A stretch of DNA of 64,000 nucleotides, from contig CBDICG010000002.1 in the NCBI GenBank assembly GCA_965277275.1, forward strand, positions 310,001 through 374,000, in the 5' to 3' direction. Shown piece by piece: positions 1-7,674 of the stretch. The stretch is from HLUCCA09 sp965277275 (GTDB lineage Bacteria > Pseudomonadota > Alphaproteobacteria > Rhodobacterales > Rhodobacteraceae). The position numbers were made by a program, and so were the translations under genes. The notes under the pieces are model-generated. The model was not told the DNA's origin and did no database searches. It worked only from the letters and a program-made list of their open reading frames with translations. How positions within the stretch are numbered: position 1 is the stretch's first letter; each line of letters opens with the position of its first letter.

Positions 1-624
1 AGAGCCACTCAAGACCACCAGTCGCCCCCGCTCGAACCACTCCGGATCAAAGCCCGACAACCCGCCAAAGGTAAAGCGTCGGCCGCCATCCGCTGTCACA
101 ACCTGCGCTTCTTCGGAATACGCCGACGCTGACAGGTTGACCCCACAGCCAGTGTCTCCAAGAATTGCCGCGCATGGGCGCTGATACACCCGCTCCCGTG
201 GCTGATTCAGCTCTTCGGTGAGACCTCTGAGATCCGCACGAAACGCACCACCAGACCGCACGATCTCCCCAAGCGTGCCGCGAAAAAGCACGATCCTCTG
301 CGCCGTTTCCTGCCAGTTGACCAGCCAGCTCACGACCGACGCGTTGTCAAAGCGTCCGGCTGCGATATCCGCTTCATTCAACGCGTCGCTGGTCAGCGCG
401 CCCTCGGCCTCGGTGTTATCCACAGAGAGCCCGGTCCCCTGCGACAGCATCCCGGAGGTGAGCCCCGTCCCTGCGCGAAATGTCCAGCCATCGAACGCGA
501 GGTCGCGATCGTGATCAGTAAACCCAAGGCGCACGCCATCGGCACGCTCAAGCCCCCACGTTCGACAGGTCGTCGTTACGCCTCCGGCCAGATGCGCCAG
601 CAGCGCTTCCCGATCGCCGCTCAT
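1..624 (-). CDS. GTA g13-like protein, DUF2163 family (3' end cut by window edge)
   Basis: Baseplate or tail-tip component of a Rhodobacterales gene transfer agent, of the family that carries DUF2163. About 208 residues are visible; the C-terminus lies beyond the left edge. The start is the ATG at 624, which overlaps the stop of the upstream gene as ATGA. The N-terminal part reads as the DUF2163 domain (GLERADGVRLGFTDHD, then a FDGWTFRAGTG-like stretch). Position directly after the DUF2460 gene matches the conserved g12-g13 order. The cell-wall peptidase (g14) and host-specificity protein (g15) would be expected further left. The assignment rests on sequence feel and gene order together. Confidence 0.88.
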   Translation of the reverse strand, partial: MSGDREALLAHLAGGVTTTCRTWGLERADGVRLGFTDHDRDLAFDGWTFRAGTGLTSGMLSQGTGLSVDNTEAEGALTSDALNEADIAAGRFDNASVVSWLVNWQETAQRIVLFRGTLGEIVRSGGAFRADLRGLTEELNQPRERVYQRPCAAILGDTGCGVNLSASAYSEEAQVVTADGGRRFTFGGLSGFDPEWFERGRLVVLSGS

Positions 625-1253
625 GTCCGGATCTCCACCACAGGCACGTTCGGCACATCTCCGGCCGCGAACCCGGCGTAGGATACTTCCAGCCGATCAG
701 TGTCAAAGCGCACTGGCACGTCAAATTCATAGCCAGCCGTGATCTCTGCGCCGGCCAACGGGGGCATGGAGAAGACCAACCGGCCCGTTATTGGGTCCAG
801 CGCCCACTCCACCCCTTCGAGGGCCTCGATCCCTCCAACGGAGACACGCACGGTTCCCGCGACAGGCCTATCGATGACCCGGGCGTAGCTTTGGCCGCCT
901 GAGGCGTAGTGCTTGCAGATTGGAAAAGTCGTCTGCGTGCCATCCCCGATCGCGACCGCCTGGTCCACTCCCGACGGTGCACCAGATGCGGGACAAGATC
1001 GCCAATCCGCCCAATCCCGCCATCGAAACCCAAAGAGCCGTCCGCGCCGGGCTTCGAAGAACGCGATTAGGGTCTCGATATCATCGAGGGAACGGACCCC
1101 CAACCCGGCATCATACCGTCGCCGGGAGGTCTCCCAGGGGGAGTTGCGCTCCTCGTAGCCATTGGCGAGCGTGACAATTTCCGTGTACCGCTCTGGCCCG
1201 CCGGAAGATCCTTGGCTCAACGCGGTTGGAAACCGAACATCATGAAATCCCAT
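621..1253 (-). CDS. GTA g12-like protein, DUF2460 family
   Basis: Tail protein of the gene transfer agent, 210 residues. The start at 1253 (MGFHDVRFPT) is chosen over upstream ATGs because a GGGAG ribosome site lies just before it and because GTA g12 proteins begin with this F-x-V-x-FP pattern. The centre carries the FFEARRGRLFGFRWRDW stretch typical of DUF2460, and the C-terminal half has a repeated beta-rich pattern. In the characterised Rhodobacter capsulatus particle this family is the distal tail protein connecting tube and baseplate. It is translationally coupled to the next gene by a 4-base overlap. Confidence 0.9.
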   Translation of the reverse strand: MGFHDVRFPTALSQGSSGGPERYTEIVTLANGYEERNSPWETSRRRYDAGLGVRSLDDIETLIAFFEARRGRLFGFRWRDWADWRSCPASGAPSGVDQAVAIGDGTQTTFPICKHYASGGQSYARVIDRPVAGTVRVSVGGIEALEGVEWALDPITGRLVFSMPPLAGAEITAGYEFDVPVRFDTDRLEVSYAGFAAGDVPNVPVVEIRT

Positions 1254-1339
1254 AGGAAAGTCTCCCGAGAAAAGCGCAGAAACGTGAGTGAAAGAAGTGA
1301 CCGCCCTGGCGGGACGGCCGCCAATCAAAGGTCGATTGG

Positions 1340-1993
1340 CTAGCGATTGCGTTGCCCCCGAGAGAGTGCGCGACCGACCTGTGCAGCGATCTGGCCCTGT
1401 CCGCGACGGAAGCTCTCCGCATCAGGCGTGGTGACGTTCATCACAACCTGTACGGGTCGTCCGCCCCCCGTCATCTTGACGCCAAGGCTCCCATCGGACC
1501 CGCGCTCAAGCGGCAGAATAGCCTCCGGCCCCGCTTCCCCCATGAGCCCGGTTCCGCCGCGCATCGGAAACGTCGTCGGGGATGAAACGACCCCCCCGCG
1601 TGCGAAGGGCATCACCTTGCCTTGGCTGAATGCACCACCTTGGGCGAACCCGACGGCTCCCAGCCCGTTGCCCAGCAGTCCGCCGATTTGCCGCGCAACG
1701 GGGTTGATCGCAGAGGAATAAGCGGCGTTCACAATCGAATTTGCCACCGTCCGCAAGGCATCGGACGCCTTCATGCCGTCGAAGACAAGGCCATCGAAGG
1801 CACGTCTCAATCCACGACTGATCGAATTGGAGAGCGTGCCGACGCTGGATTGCGCCTGACCCATGCTCGCGCGCATCCGCGTAAGCTCCGCATCGAACTG
1901 TGCGACCATCGCTCCTGCGCCGCCCAGACCGTCTTCCAGGCGCTCAAGCTGGTCTTCCAGAGCTTCTGACCTGGATTGGAATTCATCTGCCAT
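1340..1993 (-). CDS. GTA g11-like tail tape-measure protein
   Basis: Short tape-measure protein, 217 residues, close to the usual GTA g11 length and consistent with a very short tail. The start at 1993 (MADEFQSR) is preferred because GGGAG lies 8 bases upstream; an ATG two codons earlier is too close to it. The N-terminal third is a charged helical segment likely to be coiled coil (SEALEDQLERLEDGL), followed by a Gly/Ala-rich hydrophobic middle (GGLLGNGLGAVGFAQGG). The C-terminal half carries the MGEAGPEAILPLERG motif found at the end of many lambda-type tape-measure proteins. Confidence 0.9.
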   Translation of the reverse strand: MADEFQSRSEALEDQLERLEDGLGGAGAMVAQFDAELTRMRASMGQAQSSVGTLSNSISRGLRRAFDGLVFDGMKASDALRTVANSIVNAAYSSAINPVARQIGGLLGNGLGAVGFAQGGAFSQGKVMPFARGGVVSSPTTFPMRGGTGLMGEAGPEAILPLERGSDGSLGVKMTGGGRPVQVVMNVTTPDAESFRRGQGQIAAQVGRALSRGQRNR

Positions 1994-2198
1994 CGCCATC
2001 TCTCCCGTCGTCTGGGTAAAGGTCCCGCAACGCTTCCAAAGCGTTTCGTGTCATGAGGCCGCCTTGCGCAGCGAGGTCACGCCCGGACATCAGCGCGAAC
2101 TCCGCCGGTGTAAGGGCCCAAAATGCTGCAGGTGCGAGGCGTAGCTCGAAGAGCCCGATGCGCATCAACCCCGGCCAGTCGAGGGTCCGACCAGGCAC
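1983..2198 (-). CDS. GTA g10.1-like tail assembly chaperone
   Basis: Small protein of 71 residues between the g10 and g11 genes, matching the tail-assembly-chaperone slot of GTA clusters. The core reads LDWPGLMRIGLFELRLAPAA and then FWALTPAEFALM, a pattern typical of this family. An ATG frame extends to 2237, but a GTG at 2198 lies one base beyond the stop of g10, which gives normal spacing, so GTG is taken as the start. It overlaps the tape-measure gene by 11 bases. Known members work with g10 to coat the tape measure before tube polymerisation; that role is inferred here from position. Confidence 0.82.
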   Translation of the reverse strand: MPGRTLDWPGLMRIGLFELRLAPAAFWALTPAEFALMSGRDLAAQGGLMTRNALEALRDLYPDDGRDGDGR

Positions 2199-2199
2199 G

Positions 2200-2523
2200 T
2201 CATTGATCCGCTTGTGCTGGCGCGAAAGCCGCAACAAGGAGCGCTGCTGCCACGCGGCTCGCTTCCAGCGGCCCGCCTTTGATCTCCGCGGTCAGCAAGT
2301 CTTCTGTCGTCCCGCGCCATCCGCCACCACGCAAGCCAGCCACAATCAGCGCCAGAACATCAGACGATCTATGCTGTCCCGCCTCGAAGCGCTCGACCAG
2401 ATCGATGAGGGAGCCGCCGGCAAGGGTCTCTTCGAGCTCCGCTAGGGCACCAAGTGTCAGCTTGGCTATCCGACGCTGCCCATCAAGTGTTAGCGCCACC
2501 TCGCCGGTCCACGGATTTGCCAT
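2200..2523 (-). CDS. GTA g10-like family protein
   Basis: A 107-residue GTA protein of the g10 family. The start at 2523 (MANPWTGEV) has a GGGAG site 13 bases upstream of it, and the first alternative ATG is two codons earlier. The family hallmark is an N-terminal beta hairpin (GEVALTLDGQRRIAKLTL) followed by helices (GALAELEETL). Comparable proteins in tailed phages are the first tail-assembly chaperone, made between the major tail protein and the tape measure. That is exactly its position here, so the chaperone role is inferred from synteny. Confidence 0.87.
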   Translation of the reverse strand: MANPWTGEVALTLDGQRRIAKLTLGALAELEETLAGGSLIDLVERFEAGQHRSSDVLALIVAGLRGGGWRGTTEDLLTAEIKGGPLEASRVAAALLVAAFAPAQADQ

Positions 2524-2525
2524 CG

Positions 2526-2936
2526 TCAAGCTCCCGTGAAGGTGATCTCGCCAGCCGAAGCCATAGAGATCTCATAGGTCGCCTCGCCGTCGTAGCTGCC
2601 GGCATACTCGATCGCAGTGATCTGGAAGCGGCCTTCCATTGTCCCGAACTCCGGTACGATCACTTGGAAAAGCGGCAACTCGCTTGCAAAGAAGACCTCC
2701 CGCGCCCGCGCGTCAGACGACCCATCCTTGAAGACACCGGAACCAGACAACCCCGCAGCCCGCACACCGGCGCCGGCAAGCAGCTCGCGCCAGCCGCCCG
2801 CACTGTCGAGCGTGGTAACGTCAACCGTTTCCGCATTCAAACTGAGACGCGTAGCCCTGAGGCCGGCCATCGTTTCGAACGCCCCGCCTGATGTTTCGAT
2901 CTTGATCAGCAGATCCTTGCCGGATTGAGCGCCCAT
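2526..2936 (-). CDS. GTA major tail protein (TP901-1 type), g9
   Basis: Major tail tube protein of the gene transfer agent, 136 residues, which matches the family size. It begins MGAQSGKDLLIKIE and has the beta-rich TP901-1/phi13 tail tube pattern, with the segment VDVTTLDSAGGWRELLAGAG near residues 38-57 typical of the family. The ATG at 2936 is the only reasonable start. Neighbours are g8 upstream and g10 downstream, in the standard GTA order. Copies of this protein stack into the tube through which packaged host DNA leaves the particle. Confidence 0.93.
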   Translation of the reverse strand: MGAQSGKDLLIKIETSGGAFETMAGLRATRLSLNAETVDVTTLDSAGGWRELLAGAGVRAAGLSGSGVFKDGSSDARAREVFFASELPLFQVIVPEFGTMEGRFQITAIEYAGSYDGEATYEISMASAGEITFTGA

Positions 2937-3005
2937 GGCCCACCTCCATTGTTCAGAATGTAGAAAATCCCTGGTTTAGCTCCTAAGGAGCACGGCCAGG
3001 ATTGG

Positions 3006-3416
3006 CTAAGTGTCTGCCACAAGGGCCGAAAACCGCAGGTCAATCCTCCGGCGTGTGCCGCGTCCTGTCCGCCGCGCCGACGCGCGTCGAAAATCCAACT
3101 GCACAACGCGCCCGCGTGCCAGCATCGGTCGCGCGTCGACAAGGACATCCGAGATCGCCGCCGCCAAGGACTTGGCCGCAAGAAATCCGCCCTGATCGGC
3201 CACCACCGACACGGTGAAATCGTGGCGGGCCATATGCCCGGTGCCTTCGCCACGATCACGGACCTCTTCCGGGCCGAGCGTAACGTAGAGCGGAGGGATC
3301 TCACCGGTCGGTGCCGCGTCAAAGACCAGCCCTTGTGACAGGGCTTTGACATCGGCATCCGCATCAAGGAGCCCAAACACCGCGGATTGTAGTGCCGCCG
3401 CTGCTCCATAGCTCAT
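3006..3416 (-). CDS. GTA g8-like tail terminator, DUF3168 family
   Basis: A 136-residue DUF3168 protein, the tail terminator or completion protein that sits between tail tube and head. Recognisable features are the N-terminal helix (AALQSAVFGLLDADADVKAL), the PPLYVTLGPEEVRD strand, and the HDFTVSVVADQGG stretch followed by a helix. The last 30 residues are unusually arginine-rich. Its ATG overlaps the stop of g7 by 4 bases, so the two are translationally coupled. Confidence 0.88.
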   Translation of the reverse strand: MSYGAAAALQSAVFGLLDADADVKALSQGLVFDAAPTGEIPPLYVTLGPEEVRDRGEGTGHMARHDFTVSVVADQGGFLAAKSLAAAISDVLVDARPMLARGRVVQLDFRRASARRTGRGTRRRIDLRFSALVADT

Positions 3417-3760
3417 GCCGATACCTCCTCTTCCAGCGCCCGGCAGGCCAGAAACCGGCCCATCCGATCGTGCTCCGCAACCGAAAGGATGCGATACACG
3501 CGGTCATCTTCGCGAAACCGTTGGTCTGGCCGTGGTCGCGAAGAGCGGCCGACAGGCGCAGCTCGCACGATGATGCGCCACGGAACTGTCGCGGCAGTCA
3601 GCGTGTCGCGATCCCTTTCGGCGCTCGCGCTCGGCGACATCTCGGCCCAGAGCTTACCCAAAAGCACCCAGCTCTCTATGTAGCCGCCAGCGCCATCGGG
3701 CACCCTTTCGCGCCTCTCAAGCGCCAATCTACGGGACAACACAGGCTCCTTGGCAGCCAT
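3413..3760 (-). CDS. GTA g7-like head-tail adaptor
   Basis: A 115-residue head-closure or head-tail joining protein. It starts MAAKEPVLSRRLALERRERV and carries the GGYIESWVLLGKLWAEM stretch typical of phage head-tail adaptors of the HK97 gp10/SPP1 gp16 type. It abuts g6 and overlaps g8 by four bases, in the conserved GTA order. It is thought to close the portal vertex after DNA packaging; this is family knowledge and nothing here departs from it. Confidence 0.87.
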   Translation of the reverse strand: MAAKEPVLSRRLALERRERVPDGAGGYIESWVLLGKLWAEMSPSASAERDRDTLTAATVPWRIIVRAAPVGRSSRPRPDQRFREDDRVYRILSVAEHDRMGRFLACRALEEEVSA

Positions 3761-4356
3761 CAGCGCGTCCTCCCGCCAAGCCGCAGCGGGCGCCAGCCAG
3801 ACAGCAACCTAGTCACCCCGTACGGAATCTTTGACGCCCCCGTACGCGCCTCGTGCCTATACTCGTGGTAGTAGGCCGCCAGCAGGATTACTGCATGGCC
3901 GACGTCGGCAGGCACATTGGCCCATGAGGCGCCAAAACCAGCATCGAACGTCACGCGCACGACACCCCCGATCGGGATCGCGGGAAGCGATGCCGACGCG
4001 CTGGTGAGTTTCGGCTCATGCGTATCGAGCACCAAGCGGTACCGATAGCTTTCGACAATCGTCGTGCTCCCATCCGCCGTTACCAGCGCGAGTTCACTTA
4101 CCGAGCGCACCGGGCTGACGGGAAGAGCCTGCTCGCTGGTCGAACTCCAAGCCTCCCTCTCGATCATGAAAGTGCGTAAGATCAGTGCCTTGCCTGTCCA
4201 CGCTTCTACCGCGGCCAGGGCGGCTCGCAGATAGGTCTCAAGTAAGCTGTCCTCGAGCCCACTATCTGTAAATCCAGTGCCCAGCCGCAAATGGTCGCGA
4301 AACTGGGACACCGGCAGCGCCGCCGCAGGCACCGCAGTCACTTCGGTCAGCATCAT
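3760..4356 (-). CDS. GTA g6-like head-tail connector
   Basis: Head-tail connector (gp6-like/YqbG fold), 198 residues. The start at 4356 (MMLTEVTAVP) is chosen because a GGAG-type ribosome site precedes it; eight further codons upstream are open but unsupported. The protein shows the usual alternation of helices (LLETYLRAALAAVEAWTGKA) and a beta middle with a GGVVRVTFDAGFG segment. The adjacent genes g5 and g7 fix its identity. It lies just past a strong hairpin that follows the capsid gene, so its expression may be lower than that of capsid. Confidence 0.88.
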   Translation of the reverse strand: MMLTEVTAVPAAALPVSQFRDHLRLGTGFTDSGLEDSLLETYLRAALAAVEAWTGKALILRTFMIEREAWSSTSEQALPVSPVRSVSELALVTADGSTTIVESYRYRLVLDTHEPKLTSASASLPAIPIGGVVRVTFDAGFGASWANVPADVGHAVILLAAYYHEYRHEARTGASKIPYGVTRLLSGWRPLRLGGRTR

Positions 4357-4387
4357 CAGCCTTCTCCGCTCGCCGTCCAACCCTGCC

Positions 4388-4407
4388 GGGGGGCGCGCTC
4401 GCCCCCC
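4388..4407 (-). promoter_or_regulatory. GC-rich hairpin after the GTA capsid gene
   Basis: A perfect inverted repeat with an 8-base stem (GGGGGGCG/CGCCCCCC) and a 4-base loop sits between the capsid stop and the start of g6. There is no clear U tract, so it is not a standard terminator. By analogy with phage late operons it could pause transcription or protect the capsid mRNA end, giving more capsid than connector. That function is inferred. Confidence 0.5.
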
Positions 4408-4431
4408 AACCCGTTCAGATCAGCTGGCCGA

Positions 4432-5661
4432 TCAGGTCGCCGAGAAGCGAAGAACCTTGATCGCCGCAAAGTCGGTGACATCTCCGCCAACGCGCTTGGT
4501 CGCGTAGAACAAAACGTTCGGCTTTGCCGAGAACGGATCGCGCAGAACGCGGACATCCGGACGCTCGGCGATGGTATAGCCCGCCGAGAAGTCACCAAAG
4601 GCAATCGACGGCGTGTCGATATCGATGTCGGGCATGTCCTCTGCGATCAGCACAGGGTAGCCCATCAGCCGCGCTGGCTGCCCGGCGCCCAGACCATCCG
4701 ACCAGACGAACCGGCCTTCCGCATCCTTGAATTTGCGCACCGCGCCTGCGGTCTTGGAGTTCATGACGAACACGGCATTGGCGCGGTAAGGCGCGGGAAG
4801 CGCATAGACCAGATCGATGATCGGATCGACAGAGCCAGCGAAATCACCGTCTGCGCCGGTCGGTACGTAGCCAATCTCGCCCCATTGCCAGGACGCGTTG
4901 TCTGCAACCGGATGGTCGAGGAAGCCACGAGGCTTGTCCACGCCATCACCGTCGATGAAGGCCGATGCTTCTGCCATTGTGAACTTCTCGGCAATCCGGC
5001 CCGCGAGCCAGGCATCGATGTCAAACGCCGCATCGTCGAGCAGGCGCTGCGACGCCTTCGGCATGGCCGACAGTTCGTGAAGCGTAATCATGATGCGTTC
5101 GAACGCCGGGGAGGAGGTTTCGCTCTGCGACCCCGTCTCGCTCGACCAACCCGTCCCGAGATCGCCACGGTCCACAAGGACGTCGTAGCTGCCGGCTTCG
5201 ACGTTCACGACATTGGCAACGGAGCGGATTGACGCCGTGCTGTCCAGAACCGACCGGATCGTCTCCGACGTCATCGGGTCCACGAGATATCCACCGTCGC
5301 CCGCGACTGCAGTCGACATTGCTTTGCCCTCCATATCGAGGCCACGCAGCGCATCATCTTCGCCGGACCGCACATAGGCCTCAAAGGCCTTGGCGTGGGG
5401 GGCGGAAGTGTCCTCGTGCCCGGCAACGGCTGTCGAGAGGGCGGGGCGCCCGATGGGGGCAGTCTTGCGATCCAGCATGGTCAGTCGCTCTTCCTGTTTG
5501 GTGATTGTTTGCAGTGTCTCGGCGCGGAACGATTTGAAATCGCTCAGGAAGCCCTGAAGCGCCGTCTTGATGTCGTGGCTGTTGGCCGCCTCGTCGCCGC
5601 CCGCCTGCTTTTGCATAGGCGCACCGGCTCCGGGCGCGGCCGATCTGTCGGTCGTGCTCAT
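4432..5661 (-). CDS. GTA major capsid protein (HK97 fold), g5
   Basis: Major capsid protein, 409 residues, HK97 family. The first ~110 residues are a charged helical region (the delta or scaffolding domain, LTMLDRKTAPIGR), expected to be cut off by the neighbouring prohead protease. Mature capsid features follow: GGYLVDPMTSETI, the E-loop/spine region, and an A-domain ending FAAIKVLRF. It builds the small isometric GTA head that carries only a few kilobases of host DNA. The protease gene is immediately upstream, as is standard, and a GC hairpin follows the stop codon. Confidence 0.95.
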   Translation of the reverse strand: MSTTDRSAAPGAGAPMQKQAGGDEAANSHDIKTALQGFLSDFKSFRAETLQTITKQEERLTMLDRKTAPIGRPALSTAVAGHEDTSAPHAKAFEAYVRSGEDDALRGLDMEGKAMSTAVAGDGGYLVDPMTSETIRSVLDSTASIRSVANVVNVEAGSYDVLVDRGDLGTGWSSETGSQSETSSPAFERIMITLHELSAMPKASQRLLDDAAFDIDAWLAGRIAEKFTMAEASAFIDGDGVDKPRGFLDHPVADNASWQWGEIGYVPTGADGDFAGSVDPIIDLVYALPAPYRANAVFVMNSKTAGAVRKFKDAEGRFVWSDGLGAGQPARLMGYPVLIAEDMPDIDIDTPSIAFGDFSAGYTIAERPDVRVLRDPFSAKPNVLFYATKRVGGDVTDFAAIKVLRFSAT

Positions 5662-5692
5662 GAGATCCTCAATTCTGCTCAGGGTCCGGCGC

Positions 5693-6250
5693 CTAGCGGG
5701 CGCCCATTTCGCGACGGGCGGCCTCGATCGCCTCCGCCAGCTCTTGCAGGAGCGGTGCCTCGGGCTCGTCGCCCTTGGCCCCCACTCGTGCCTCTGCGAG
5801 CATCGGGAAGGTCACCAAGGACACCTCCCAAAGCTCCAACTCATGGAGCAGCCGGCGCCCCGCGCCGTCCCGCTCCGCACGTTTGGTGCGATATCCGATC
5901 GACAGGCCGTCAAGTGCGCCTGCCTCAACGAGCGCTGCGGCCTCGCGTCCGCGCGCCACATCACTCAGGAGACGCCCCTTGACGAGCAGACCCCGTGCAT
6001 CCTCGCGCACTTCATCCCACACACCGATGGGCTGCGCGGGGTCATGCTGCCAGAGCATCTTCACCTTGCGCCCCTCGGCTTTCAGCCGCGCAAGCGAGGC
6101 CGCATAGGCCCCGGCCTGCACAACGTCTCCGCCGCGATCTGCGAGCCCGTAGAGCGACGCATAGCCCTCGATCCGCGTCCCGTCGACGAGGCTCAAGCTG
6201 CTCTTCTGGCTGCAATACTTCGTCTCAAGTTCCATCGCACCCTGCATCAC
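5693..6250 (-). CDS. GTA prohead protease (HK97/U35), g4
   Basis: Maturation protease of the GTA capsid, 185 residues, HK97 prohead family. Catalytic residues can be placed: histidine 69 in MLWQHDPAQPIG and serine 117 in GALDGLSIGYRT. It is expected to remove the N-terminal scaffold domain of the capsid protein encoded next. The ATG at 6250 overlaps the portal stop by four bases. Nothing separates it from the portal gene, so the small head-formation gene g3.5 found here in Rhodobacter capsulatus is absent. Confidence 0.93.
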   Translation of the reverse strand: MMQGAMELETKYCSQKSSLSLVDGTRIEGYASLYGLADRGGDVVQAGAYAASLARLKAEGRKVKMLWQHDPAQPIGVWDEVREDARGLLVKGRLLSDVARGREAAALVEAGALDGLSIGYRTKRAERDGAGRRLLHELELWEVSLVTFPMLAEARVGAKGDEPEAPLLQELAEAIEAARREMGAR

Positions 6251-7497
6251 GCTTCCCCTTCCATTTCAGCCGGCAATCCCAGAAGCGACCGCTTCTCCGA
6301 CGCCGACAGGAAGTCCGCGTTTGCAATGCGCCGCCATGCAGCCTCTCGCTCTGGCCCAAGCGCGGGCACCTGATCGAGGTCGGGCTTCAGCTCGACAGCT
6401 CCACCACCTTCGAAGTGAGCCAGCCAATGCGACAGCGCTGCGAGCACCCGGTTCGCGAGGGGCAAGACAGTTAGCCGGTAGAACGCGCGGTTGGCCTCCT
6501 GGTAGTTTGCGTAGGTCGCATCGCCAGGGATCCCGAGCAGCATCGGCGGCACGCCGAAGGCGGTCACGATCTCGCGCGCTGCCGCCTCCTTGGTCTTCTG
6601 GAACTCCATGTCAGACGGTGAAAAGCCCATCGGCTTCCAGTCCAGCCCGCCTTCCAGCAACATCGGGCGCCCTGCATTGCGCGCTCCCTGGTGGTGCGTC
6701 TCCATCTCCGAGAGAAGCCGCTCGTACTGCTCGGCGGATAGGGTCGCCCCATCTTCGCCACGGTAGACGATCGCCCCCGAGGGGCGTGCCGCATTGTCGA
6801 GCAGTGCCTTAGACCACTTCGACGCGGCGTTGTGCACGTCTACGGCAGCCGAAGCCGCCATGAATGGCGAGAGGCCATAGTGGTCATCCATCGGGTGGTA
6901 TTGCTTGAAATGACAGATCGGCGAAGCCTCACCGGCCGTCGAGAAGCGGTGCTTCTTGCTGCCCACCGTATAGTCATAGGCCACCGGCCAACCATCCGCG
7001 CCGGGCACCACGCTGATGCGGTCCGAGCGCAGGACGTGGAGTTCCTGTGGAAGCCCCTCCGCGCCGACCGCTTCGACATAGCCATTTCCGCTCAGAAGCA
7101 GCTGAGCATAAAGCGCTTCCAGCAGATCCGCACGCCCCTGCCCCGCATTCGGCCGCCCGATCAACGCAAGGACAGGGTGGCTCTCATAGCGCCTTTCGGT
7201 GTCCTGACAGACGAGAGGCAGTGCAGCAGCCGCTTCCGCGACCAGCTTCACAGCGCGGTACCCCACCGGGTTTCCAACGAACCCGGTTCGCGTCAGCGCT
7301 CCTGTCTCACGCGATGACCACACCGCACGCGCCGAGCCAGTGGGCGCAACGACAGGCCCGGTGGCCGAGGCCTTCAGCCCCTTGAACGGCACTGCGCGCA
7401 CGGGGACTGGCGTCGCAGAAAGTCCACTCTGCGCGAGCCCCCTGTCCACAGCCGCCTCTGGCGGCGCACTCCGGCGCCAGGGAAGATTCAATCCCAT
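6247..7497 (-). CDS. GTA portal protein (HK97 type), g3
   Basis: Portal protein, 416 residues, forming the ring through which DNA enters and leaves the head. The start at 7497 (MGLNLPWRR) is chosen because AAAGGAG lies nine bases upstream; the frame stays open for 54 more codons that look non-coding. Family landmarks are PVGYRAVKLVAEAAAALPL, HPVLALIGRPNAGQ, GNGYVEAVG, the FKQYHPMDDHYGLSPF segment, and FGVPPMLLGIPGDATYANY near the crown. It is preceded by a 177-base gap containing a strong hairpin. Confidence 0.95.
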   Translation of the reverse strand: MGLNLPWRRSAPPEAAVDRGLAQSGLSATPVPVRAVPFKGLKASATGPVVAPTGSARAVWSSRETGALTRTGFVGNPVGYRAVKLVAEAAAALPLVCQDTERRYESHPVLALIGRPNAGQGRADLLEALYAQLLLSGNGYVEAVGAEGLPQELHVLRSDRISVVPGADGWPVAYDYTVGSKKHRFSTAGEASPICHFKQYHPMDDHYGLSPFMAASAAVDVHNAASKWSKALLDNAARPSGAIVYRGEDGATLSAEQYERLLSEMETHHQGARNAGRPMLLEGGLDWKPMGFSPSDMEFQKTKEAAAREIVTAFGVPPMLLGIPGDATYANYQEANRAFYRLTVLPLANRVLAALSHWLAHFEGGGAVELKPDLDQVPALGPEREAAWRRIANADFLSASEKRSLLGLPAEMEGEA

Positions 7498-7557
7498 CCT
7501 GTCTCGCTCCTTTGAAGCGGGCACGACCGCCCGACGTGTCCAGCATTTCAATCCCGG

Positions 7558-7582
7558 CCCCCTGCCAGAGGTTGGCAGGGGG
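7558..7582 (-). promoter_or_regulatory. Perfect hairpin between GTA terminase and portal genes
   Basis: A 10-base perfect stem (CCCCCTGCCA/TGGCAGGGGG) with a 5-base loop lies in the otherwise empty 177-base gap between the TerL stop and the portal ribosome site. No U tract follows. It could be an mRNA processing or pausing point that separates packaging genes from structural genes. The function is inferred; the structure is read directly. Confidence 0.5.
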
Positions 7583-7674
7583 CGGGCACGGAAACGGGGA
7601 GGCCGCCCGTCGGGCCGGCCCTCCACTCCGCTTCCAATTCCATTTGTCTGAGGCCGCATTCGCGCGACCCGATC

